Shown here: piece by piece, positions 1 through 7,312 of the stretch
Layout of the letters: every line of letters starts with the position of its first letter
Position numbering within the stretch: the stretch's first letter is position 1
Source of the DNA: Bacteroidales bacterium UBA6248
GTDB taxonomy: Bacteria; Bacteroidota; Bacteroidia; Bacteroidales; Lentimicrobiaceae
NCBI GenBank assembly: GCA_002441345.1
Contig: DJVU01000095.1
Span: forward strand, 1-64,000
Direction: 5' to 3'
DNA length: 64,000 nt
Position numbers and translations under genes: made by a program
The notes under the pieces: model-generated
The model's input: only the letters and a program-made list of their open reading frames with translations
Database searches by the model: none
What the model was told of the DNA's origin: nothing

Positions 1-41
1 TGCATATTAGTCGGATAACAGTGAAAAATTATATTTACGGG

Positions 42-479
42 ATGCGTAAGCACTCCTTCCGGATAAACATCAAATCAACCGCTGAGAATGTCTGGAATGC
101 CCTGTTCGACGATCAATCCTATCGTAAATGGACCTCAGTTTTCTGTGAAGGATCGTATCTGGAAGGCGAACTGAAGCAGGGTGGGAGAGTCCGCTTCCTG
201 ACCCCGAAAGGAAATGGGATGTACAGCAATGTGGTCGTTTATAAGTTGCATCAGCAGATTGTTTTTCAACATATTGGCAACGTATCGGAGCTGAATGATG
301 AGCCGGTGGACGACAATTCCGAAAAGTGGACGGGAGCATTGGAAGGGTACACCCTGGAAGCGGCCGGGGGCTCGGTAATCCTTACAGTGGATATCGACCT
401 TTCACCCGATGATGCGCCTTATTTTGAAGAACATTTTCCCAGAGGTCTGGAAATTGTCCGGGGAATGGCCATCAGCTAA
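42..479 (+). CDS. SRPBCC / AHSA1-like START-domain protein
   Basis: The 145-aa product has the layout of small SRPBCC (Bet v1/AHSA1) proteins. It opens with a short beta strand and the 'VWNALFDDQSYRKW' helix, has a central run of antiparallel strands, and ends in a long C-terminal helix ('FPRGLEIVRGMA'). Such proteins enclose a hydrophobic pocket, but the ligand cannot be told from sequence. I use the ATG at 42 because homologues start just before the first strand; a GTG at 21 would add seven residues. It converges on the epimerase gene with about 90 bp between. Function beyond the fold is unknown. Confidence 0.75.
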   Translation: MRKHSFRINIKSTAENVWNALFDDQSYRKWTSVFCEGSYLEGELKQGGRVRFLTPKGNGMYSNVVVYKLHQQIVFQHIGNVSELNDEPVDDNSEKWTGALEGYTLEAAGGSVILTVDIDLSPDDAPYFEEHFPRGLEIVRGMAIS

Positions 480-567
480 AAAAGTTGTCCGAAGTTTCCT
501 GAGCTGTCAGACGCTTTTAAATATCAGGGTTGTAAGTCTGACTGAAATTGCTTTATTTGCCAAAGTA

Positions 568-1515
568 TCAGCACATTCCCTGGGCTTCAAACATACATTT
601 AAGACCTTTTTTTACCGGAAAATCGGGTCGGTAACCCAGCATTTTTTTTGCCTTGCTGATGTCGGCATACGTGATCTCAACGTCTCCGGGCTGCATGGGT
701 TTCCATTCAACGATTGCTTTTTTCCCCAGCGTTTCCTCTATCCCCCGAACCAGATCGATAAGCGTAATCGTGTCGCTGTTACCCAGGTTAAATATTTCGT
801 ATCCTTTTAAATTACTGGCACAGGCAAGAATGCCTGCCGTTATATCGCTCACAAACGTATAATCCCTGCGGGTGGTTCCATCGCCGAACAAAGTGATGGG
901 CGTTCCTTCTGTGATTTTCCGGCCGAACTGCTGAATGGCCATTTCAGGCCTTTGACCGGGCCCGTATACTGTGAAAAACCGCAGACAGAAGATGTTGAAG
1001 TCGTATAAATGATGGTACGTATAGCATAGCAATTCCCCGGCTTTTTTCGTAGCCGCATACGGCGAAATTGGATTGTCAACGGGATCGGTTTCGCTGAACG
1101 GCACTTTTTTATTGTTTCCGTAAACCGACGAGGAGGATGCAAAAAGCATGTCCCTGATTCCCGCCGCCCGCATGGCTTCAAGAAGTACCAGCGTACCCGT
1201 AACATTAACATCGTAGTAAAGCTGGGGCTGCTCTATGCTTGGGCGTACTCCGGCACGGGCAGCCAGGTGAATGACAAGGTCGGCCCCGGAGGTTTTAAAA
1301 ATCCGGTCCAGGGTTTCCCGGGAGCGAATGTCGCCCTCGTAAAGTGTAAAGGCGCTGTTTTTAACTAAATCTGCTACTGCTTTACGCTTTATCTGAGGAT
1401 CATAAAACGAATCAAAATTATCAATACCGGAAACGGTGTATCCCTGTTCCAGCATGGTGCGCGCCAGGTTAGATCCAATAAATCCGGCAACACCGGTGAT
1501 AAATACATGTTTCAT
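568..1515 (-). CDS. NAD-dependent epimerase, UDP-glucuronate 4-epimerase-like
   Basis: A 315-aa extended short-chain dehydrogenase. The N-terminal Rossmann motif GVAGFIGS binds NAD, and the catalytic pair is YAATK (Tyr-x-x-x-Lys) following a 'SSSSVYG' serine motif. The 'GIDNFDSFYDPQIKR' stretch after the second strand is typical of the UDP-glucuronate 4-epimerase (CapI/GAE) subgroup, which makes UDP-galacturonate. It is the last gene of a four-gene minus-strand operon and overlaps the flippase stop by 4 bp (ATGA). The context suggests it supplies the sugar nucleotide used by the upstream transferases. Exact substrate is inferred; UDP-glucose or another nucleotide sugar remains possible. Confidence 0.85.
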   Translation of the reverse strand: MKHVFITGVAGFIGSNLARTMLEQGYTVSGIDNFDSFYDPQIKRKAVADLVKNSAFTLYEGDIRSRETLDRIFKTSGADLVIHLAARAGVRPSIEQPQLYYDVNVTGTLVLLEAMRAAGIRDMLFASSSSVYGNNKKVPFSETDPVDNPISPYAATKKAGELLCYTYHHLYDFNIFCLRFFTVYGPGQRPEMAIQQFGRKITEGTPITLFGDGTTRRDYTFVSDITAGILACASNLKGYEIFNLGNSDTITLIDLVRGIEETLGKKAIVEWKPMQPGDVEITYADISKAKKMLGYRPDFPVKKGLKCMFEAQGMC

Positions 1516-2402
1516 CTTTCTTCGCTTTCTTCGGTTAATGCCTCGCCTTCAAGACGAATGTTAAGCGCTTTTTCATGCAGACTGAAATAAATTCCAGCCA
1601 GGGAAACCACTGCCGTGATGATGTAGAACAGCAGACTCAGGGCAATGGATTGATTTATGTCGAGCTGCATTACCCGGGCGCCAAAAAGAAATGTAATCTC
1701 CCGCGATCCTATACCTCCTATGGTTATTGGCAGAGTGGCAACAATGGAAGAAATCAGAAACAGGAAGAGATATGCTATCGTCTGTTCCTGATTGTGATTT
1801 GCAAACAATATGAACCACGCCGAAACCAGTTGTGCAAGCTGAACGGCAAGTGAATACAGATTGGTTTTGTGGATGCCTTTTTTAAAATCCCTGAAAAACC
1901 AGTGAATGGCAAGATAATAAGCTGCAACCGCCAATGGAACGGATGCTATGGCGATGCTTTTATAAACAGCAGGTACGGGAATAAACGGCACCATCAGCAT
2001 AGCCAGTACAAACAAGGCCAGAACCCCGTTTATCCGGTCGAGCAGCACCGCCCAGAAGAGTTTTTTAGCCTTGATACCGAATTTCTTGTTAAGCAGGTAA
2101 ATTTTATAGCCGTCGCCCCCGATTCCTCCTGGTAAAAACAGGTTGTAATACATTCCCAGCAGATAGAGCCTGAGGTTGCTCGTTTCTGTCAGACCCGAAC
2201 CGATGTTGCGAAAGAAAACGTTAAGTCGGTAAGAGGAAAAGACTTTCGAAACCACAAACATCAGAGTTGCAAGCAAAAGCCAGCCATAGTTAATTCTGCT
2301 GAAAATGGATGCGACCTCCCCGATGTCAATTTTGGTGAAGACATACCAAAGGGCAGCTGCCGACAGTGCAATTTTTAAAAATGCTTTGAGCAGACGGGGC
2401 AT
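1512..2402 (-). CDS. Lysylphosphatidylglycerol synthase TM region / UPF0104 flippase-like membrane protein
   Basis: A polytopic inner-membrane protein (about 296 aa) with roughly eight hydrophobic segments. It carries the family signature 'PGGIGGDGYK' in the loop after the second or third helix and 'PITIGGIGSREI' near the C-terminus, as in the integral domain of MprF/AglD-type proteins. These proteins move or handle lipid-linked substrates. The start is placed at the ATG at 2402, one base after the TGA of the upstream glycosyltransferase; an upstream ATG at 2462 would force a 59-bp overlap. Sitting between a polyprenyl-phosphate glycosyltransferase and an epimerase, it is a good candidate for the translocase of the lipid-linked sugar. 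That role is inference. Confidence 0.8.
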   Translation of the reverse strand: MPRLLKAFLKIALSAAALWYVFTKIDIGEVASIFSRINYGWLLLATLMFVVSKVFSSYRLNVFFRNIGSGLTETSNLRLYLLGMYYNLFLPGGIGGDGYKIYLLNKKFGIKAKKLFWAVLLDRINGVLALFVLAMLMVPFIPVPAVYKSIAIASVPLAVAAYYLAIHWFFRDFKKGIHKTNLYSLAVQLAQLVSAWFILFANHNQEQTIAYLFLFLISSIVATLPITIGGIGSREITFLFGARVMQLDINQSIALSLLFYIITAVVSLAGIYFSLHEKALNIRLEGEALTEESEER

Positions 2403-2403
2403 C

Positions 2404-3348
2404 TCAGGCGTTAAATGTGTGTACTTTCCTGATTTTATACGGTCGCTTCTGTTGCGACTCATAGTATGTACGCATCAGTAGTTCAGCCATAATACCTACG
2501 GTAATAAGCTGTATTCCGGCAACAAGCAGTAATATTCCAAGCAAAAGCATTGGCTTGCCCCAAATGTCGTGACCCATGATTTTTTCAATCAGAAAATAGG
2601 TATTGATAATAGCTCCGGCTATCAGAAACAACAACCCCATTCCTCCGAATAAATGCATGGGTTTACTCATATACTTCTTGAAAAACAGCATCAGCATCAG
2701 ATCGCTGACCACTTTGAACGTTCGGTCTATTCCGTATTTCGATTTTCCGAACTCCCTGGCATGGTGCTTCACGTCGACCTGTGTGATGGTTGCACCTTCC
2801 AGACTTGCAAGTACCGGAATAAAACGGTGAAGCTCTCCGTAAAGACCAATATTTTTGGCCAGGTCGCTCTTGAATACCTTGAGCGTGCATCCGTAATCTT
2901 TTATGTGCACCCCGGTGCTGTTACGGATGATGGAATTGGCAATCCGGCTGGGTATTTTTCTAAGAAACATCCCGTCCTGACGGTTTTTGCGGACACCTGC
3001 CACCAGATCCCAGCCACCTTCTTCCGCGATACCAAGCATCATGGGCACATCCGAAGGATCGTTCTGCAGGTCACCGTCCATCGTAACCAGATATTCGCCG
3101 CGAGCCTGTTCAATACCGGCATACAAAGCTGCACTCTGACCGAAATTTTTACGGAATTCAACCAGCACCACCCTTGGATCGTTCAAGGAAAGAATCTCCT
3201 TCCGCGTACCGTCGGTTGAGCCATCATCCACATATATAACCTCGTAGTCAATATCGTGTATCGACTCGTTGATCCACTTGTTCAGAGGCCGGATGTTGGG
3301 TTCTTCGTTATAAACACAAATTATTATGGAAAGCTTAGGATCACTCAT
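2404..3348 (-). CDS. Glycosyltransferase family 2, polyprenyl-phosphate sugar transferase (ArnC/DPM1-like)
   Basis: A 314-aa GT-A fold enzyme. It has the nucleotide-sugar motif 'DDGSTDGT' near residue 42, 'DGDLQNDP' (the metal-binding DxD-like region) near residue 92, and two C-terminal transmembrane helices (about residues 232-255 and 268-292), as in ArnC, GtrB and DPM1-type enzymes. These transfer a sugar from a UDP or GDP donor to undecaprenyl phosphate on the cytoplasmic face. The start codon overlaps the stop of the upstream ArnT-like gene (ATGA), indicating translational coupling. The sugar cannot be read from the sequence; the epimerase in the operon points to a uronic acid. Confidence 0.9.
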   Translation of the reverse strand: MSDPKLSIIICVYNEEPNIRPLNKWINESIHDIDYEVIYVDDGSTDGTRKEILSLNDPRVVLVEFRKNFGQSAALYAGIEQARGEYLVTMDGDLQNDPSDVPMMLGIAEEGGWDLVAGVRKNRQDGMFLRKIPSRIANSIIRNSTGVHIKDYGCTLKVFKSDLAKNIGLYGELHRFIPVLASLEGATITQVDVKHHAREFGKSKYGIDRTFKVVSDLMLMLFFKKYMSKPMHLFGGMGLLFLIAGAIINTYFLIEKIMGHDIWGKPMLLLGILLLVAGIQLITVGIMAELLMRTYYESQQKRPYKIRKVHTFNA

Positions 3349-4955
3349 ACGGATTGTTTTAGCAGGAAGAGTCGGGTTTCATTAAGCTTGATGGTAAAGG
3401 TATGGATGATTTCATAACCACCGAGCCGGTCTGCAAAATTAGCCAGATTTTTCTCATCTGCGATATAACAGGCATTCGAATTCAGGATCTCTGCTGTCCT
3501 GGTTATAATCTGACGCGATTCCCTGGCAACATAAAACGATGCATCGTGGTTGAACGGAGTGTCGCCGAGAACCAGTATTTTACAATCACCGGCAAGTCTT
3601 CCTGCCTCTATTTCACCCGCGCGGTACGATGCATCAGGGTATGAATTGTAACGGGCAGGCAAATTAAAGGCGTTAAAACTTATGCGGACTGCAAGCAGAA
3701 TAATTAAAATGCCGGCCCAGCGCAGATCTCCGCCCCTTAACCATACAAAGTACCCGTATGCTGCAACCAGCATCAGCAGGGGAATCACAATCCAGACGCC
3801 GGGCAATCCTGCCGTTTCATCCCAAATGAGGTAATAGGCCGGTGAAACCGCAGCAACGAATGCCATCACATGCAATACGGTTACCACAAGCGTTATCAGC
3901 CTGTGTTTACGCTCATAGGTCAGTTGTGCGGCTCTTGCCAGAACGATAAAGACCAATGGAAACAGCATGAACAGATAACGTGGTCTCATATCGGCGGAAA
4001 CCCAGTATATAATGATATTTGCACTGAAAATCACCAGATTAAAAATCATATAACGATCCTGCAAAATCTTTTTTCTTATATCTTTAATAAACAGAAACAC
4101 AGCTAGAAGCGTCCAAGGGGCAAATTCATACACCATTTCAAAAGGGAATGCAGCAAGGTGTTTTACCCAGCTAAAAAACGTTCCCTCTTTGTCGCTTAAG
4201 CGGTTCGACTGATCGAAAAGAGTTAGAAATACCTCATCCAGAGTGTTGGTTTTAAGGTAGGCAGTATAATAAATTCCCAAAGCAAGGGTAAATGCCGCAA
4301 TCCCCGCCAGATGCTGCCAGGTAAACAGTTTGCGGAATTTTTGGTCCCATCCGAGCCAAACCACCAGACTTATACCCTGAAATGCCAGGGAAGGGAGTCC
4401 TTTCATCAGAAATCCGGCGGCAGCCAGCAGGTACGATATCGTAAACATAAGAAACCAGCAGCCCCGGTTTGAATATTTCCATATCGCGGCAAACGAGAGA
4501 AACGTAACCAGCGAATATGTAATGTCGATTAATCCCTGAAATGAGTCCCAGAATAGTATGCGGGCTGAGGTAACCATCATGAGAGCGGCAAGCAGCGCGT
4601 GCTGTTTGCCGAGATGCTTACGCGAAAAAAAGTAAATCGCCAGGCCCAGTAATAGGAGCGAAACAATAGTCGGGGTTCGGAAAACCAACTCCGTTTCACA
4701 TCCTGTCAGCCATATCAGCCCTGACAGAAGCCAGTTGAAGAGAGGCGGCTTGTTATAATAGAATTCTCCGTTTATGGTCGGATTGATGTAATTGCCCGAT
4801 AACAGCATCTCGAGCGTGACCACTGCCCGCGTCGGCTCATCCGATATCAGAGGCATCAGTCCGAGATTCAGCAGATACGCAAACGGAATCAGCAAAGCTA
4901 TTACACCAAAAACGACCCACGGCCGTGTTGCCAAACTTTTTATCACAGCCCTCAT
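3345..4955 (-). CDS. ArnT/PMT-family glycosyltransferase (GT-C fold)
   Basis: A 536-aa integral membrane protein with about 11-12 hydrophobic helices. The first periplasmic loop carries 'ISDEPTRA', the acidic catalytic pair of the ArnT/PMT family, followed by 'YNKPPLFNWLL'. ArnT-like enzymes move a sugar from a polyprenyl phosphate carrier to lipid A or another acceptor in the periplasm. I prefer the ATG at 4955; a TTG at 4964 lies just upstream. It is the first gene of the operon, and a good -10-like box for this strand (TATTTTTG on the minus strand, 4979-4986) lies just upstream. The acceptor is unknown. Confidence 0.85.
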   Translation of the reverse strand: MRAVIKSLATRPWVVFGVIALLIPFAYLLNLGLMPLISDEPTRAVVTLEMLLSGNYINPTINGEFYYNKPPLFNWLLSGLIWLTGCETELVFRTPTIVSLLLLGLAIYFFSRKHLGKQHALLAALMMVTSARILFWDSFQGLIDITYSLVTFLSFAAIWKYSNRGCWFLMFTISYLLAAAGFLMKGLPSLAFQGISLVVWLGWDQKFRKLFTWQHLAGIAAFTLALGIYYTAYLKTNTLDEVFLTLFDQSNRLSDKEGTFFSWVKHLAAFPFEMVYEFAPWTLLAVFLFIKDIRKKILQDRYMIFNLVIFSANIIIYWVSADMRPRYLFMLFPLVFIVLARAAQLTYERKHRLITLVVTVLHVMAFVAAVSPAYYLIWDETAGLPGVWIVIPLLMLVAAYGYFVWLRGGDLRWAGILIILLAVRISFNAFNLPARYNSYPDASYRAGEIEAGRLAGDCKILVLGDTPFNHDASFYVARESRQIITRTAEILNSNACYIADEKNLANFADRLGGYEIIHTFTIKLNETRLFLLKQSV

Positions 4956-5003
4956 TCCTTGCAATTTGTTTATTACGGCAAAAATAGAACAATAGCAGTA
5001 AAA

Positions 5004-5138
5004 ATGCCGGATACAATTTATGGTTACACAATACTTTTCCCGTATTGGCTGCTTATAGTGGCAGGTGCAGTGAGTTTGTTATTGCTTTTACGTACGGTGC
5101 CGCCCGAAAAACATTCAAATTCGCAGATCGATGCCTGA
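5004..5138 (+). CDS. Possible 44-aa single-pass membrane peptide
   Basis: Between the divergent ArnT-like and LtaS-like genes an ATG opens a 44-codon frame. It reads as a short polar start, one hydrophobic helix of about 20 residues ('YWLLIVAGAVSLLLLLR'), and a polar tail ending at TGA 5136-5138. It has the look of a small inner-membrane peptide and lies 95 bp upstream of the LtaS-like gene on the same strand. No family is recognised and there is no independent evidence of translation, so this is speculative. Confidence 0.3.
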   Translation: MPDTIYGYTILFPYWLLIVAGAVSLLLLLRTVPPEKHSNSQIDA

Positions 5139-5233
5139 AACATTTTCGGTATTCTGCTATAAATCATAGGGCTGGCGAAAGACGACCATACCCAAACTTT
5201 AGTTAAGTTTGCATTCCATTTTCAAGGGCTGTT

Positions 5234-7093
5234 ATGAAACAGATAATTTTATCCCTGCTGAAGCAACTGATTTTTTGGCTGTTGTTCTTTGCCTTTACGC
5301 GTACAGTATTCTTTCTTTTTAACTTTCAGCTACTTAGGGTTGAAGGAGTGAGCTTTATGGAAGTACTTGCAGGCTATTATCACGCCTTTCAGCTCGACTT
5401 CGCCACCGCATGTTACTTTTTGTTATTCCCCTTCTTTTTGCTTCTGATTCAATCGTTTTATGCCCCGGAATGGCTCAATCGCATTCATAAAGTCTATTAT
5501 TTCCTCGCAATCCTGTTATTCAGTCTGCTGATCAGCGTAGAACTGGGAATTTACCCCGAATGGAAAACAAAGCTTCCTGTTAAGGCGTTTACTTATTTAA
5601 GCAATCCAACAGAGGTTTACGATACCATCTCCACCTCTTTGTTTTTTACGTTAACTGCTGTCTTTTTGCTGCTGACCTTTGCGGGATATAAGGCCTACCG
5701 GAAATGGTTTTATGTGAATCATGCCCGTCCGGCCCGCAATATATTTTTTTCCATTGCCTTTGCTCTTACAATTCCTGTGCTTCTGGTCGTGGGAGCCAGG
5801 GGAGGAGTACAGCAGATTCCCATAAATCAAAGTGCATCCTACTACAGCAATAAGGGGATTCTGAATATCGCTGCAGTAAATTCAGGTTTCAATCTCTCCA
5901 TTAACCTTATCGAGAATTATCGTAATCTAGGTAAAAATCCTTTCGTTGCCTACGACATGGAGGAAGCCCGCGAAACCGTGAAAAATCTTTTCAGAACCGG
6001 TACGGATTCCACGGTGAACATTCTTACAACCGACCGGCCGAATATCGTTCTGCTGATCCTCGAGAGCTGGTCGGCCGACCTGATAGAATCCCTCGGCGGA
6101 GAACCTGGCATTACTCCCGAATTCAGAAAGCTGGAAGAAAAAGGAATTCTGTTTACCAACCTCTGGGCTACCGGCCCCAGAAGCGAGCAGGCCATGGGAA
6201 GTATTTTCGGCGGTTTCCCGGCTCACCCGATTTCCTCCATTACCGTGCAACCCGATAAATTCACCGGGCTGCCAACCATTACCCGTAAGCTGATCGATCA
6301 GGGATACCAAACCTCCTTTTACTTCGGCGGGCAGCTGATTTATGGAAATATTAAAGGATTTATCCTCTACAATGGGTTTAAACGCGTTGTGGAAGGAGCT
6401 GATTTCGGAAGCGATGTAATTAAAGGAAAACTGGGAGCACACGATGAATTTGTTCTTAACCGGCAACTCCGCGATCTGAAGACCGAATCACAGCCTTTCT
6501 TCTCGGCACTCTTCACCCTGAGTTCGCACTCACCTTACGACCAGCCAATGGAAGAAGTGCTTAAATGGGGCGACAACGAAAGGCAGTACATAAATTCAGC
6601 ATACTATACCGACCGCTCTGTGGGTAACTTTATTAAAGAAGCCGAAACACAGCCATGGTATGATAATACCCTTTTTATTCTGGTTGCCGATCACAGCCAC
6701 AACAGCTACCGCAACTGGGCTTTCACTACACCAAACTATCATCGCATTCCAATGCTGTTTTTCGGCAACGTAATCCGGGAAGAATATCGCGGCACAAAAG
6801 TCAGCAGAATCTCCAATCAGTCCGATCTGGCTAAAACATTGCTCCGTCAACTTAATATTAACACGAAAGAATTTCACTGGAGCCGCGACCTGTTCAATCC
6901 CTCTTCCCCTGAGTTTGCCTGGTATTCTTTTGAGGAAGGCCTGGGATGGGTGAGACCCTCCGGACATTTTGTCTACGATGCAAGAGTTGGCCATTACCAT
7001 GAGAATTCAATCCCGCCTTCCATGAGCGACAGCATCATACGGGAAGGCAGATCGTATCTGCAGGTTTTATTTGAAGAATACATGCAATACTAA
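5234..7093 (+). CDS. LTA synthase family protein (membrane sulfatase-fold phosphotransferase)
   Basis: 619 aa. Five transmembrane helices lie in the first ~190 residues, followed by a periplasmic alkaline-phosphatase/sulfatase domain from about residue 268. 'RPNIVLLILESW' supplies the metal-binding Glu (E277), 'GPRSEQAMGSIFGG' is the nucleophile loop, and 'LVADHSHN' gives the C-terminal Asp-His metal ligands. LtaS-family enzymes use a nucleophilic Thr in this loop; here the equivalent position appears to be Ser317. In Gram-negatives such proteins transfer phosphoglycerol or phosphoethanolamine-type groups onto envelope glycans or lipids. It is divergent from the sugar-transfer operon, which supports an envelope-modifying role. 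Substrate unknown. Confidence 0.88.
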   Translation: MKQIILSLLKQLIFWLLFFAFTRTVFFLFNFQLLRVEGVSFMEVLAGYYHAFQLDFATACYFLLFPFFLLLIQSFYAPEWLNRIHKVYYFLAILLFSLLISVELGIYPEWKTKLPVKAFTYLSNPTEVYDTISTSLFFTLTAVFLLLTFAGYKAYRKWFYVNHARPARNIFFSIAFALTIPVLLVVGARGGVQQIPINQSASYYSNKGILNIAAVNSGFNLSINLIENYRNLGKNPFVAYDMEEARETVKNLFRTGTDSTVNILTTDRPNIVLLILESWSADLIESLGGEPGITPEFRKLEEKGILFTNLWATGPRSEQAMGSIFGGFPAHPISSITVQPDKFTGLPTITRKLIDQGYQTSFYFGGQLIYGNIKGFILYNGFKRVVEGADFGSDVIKGKLGAHDEFVLNRQLRDLKTESQPFFSALFTLSSHSPYDQPMEEVLKWGDNERQYINSAYYTDRSVGNFIKEAETQPWYDNTLFILVADHSHNSYRNWAFTTPNYHRIPMLFFGNVIREEYRGTKVSRISNQSDLAKTLLRQLNINTKEFHWSRDLFNPSSPEFAWYSFEEGLGWVRPSGHFVYDARVGHYHENSIPPSMSDSIIREGRSYLQVLFEEYMQY

Positions 7094-7312
7094 ACTTGTA
7101 TACTTTTTCTCATGCTTCGATAAATGTCTGAAAATGCCCGATTTCTTTTAGAAAAAGGTCTGTTGCATCAAATTATTCCGCTTTATCTGCTATTTTTGGC
7201 ATCGTCATGCGTGGTCATTCATTTTTTTTTAATTTTTTCATGGGTTTTTGAATGAATCCCGTATTACCATTGTATGGGAAGCGTATTAATAGGTGTCTAA
7301 AAAACTGCAAAC

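Noticed and set aside
409..810. 133-codon plus-strand frame overlapping the epimerase
   Set aside because: It is antisense to the well-supported epimerase gene and lacks domain character.
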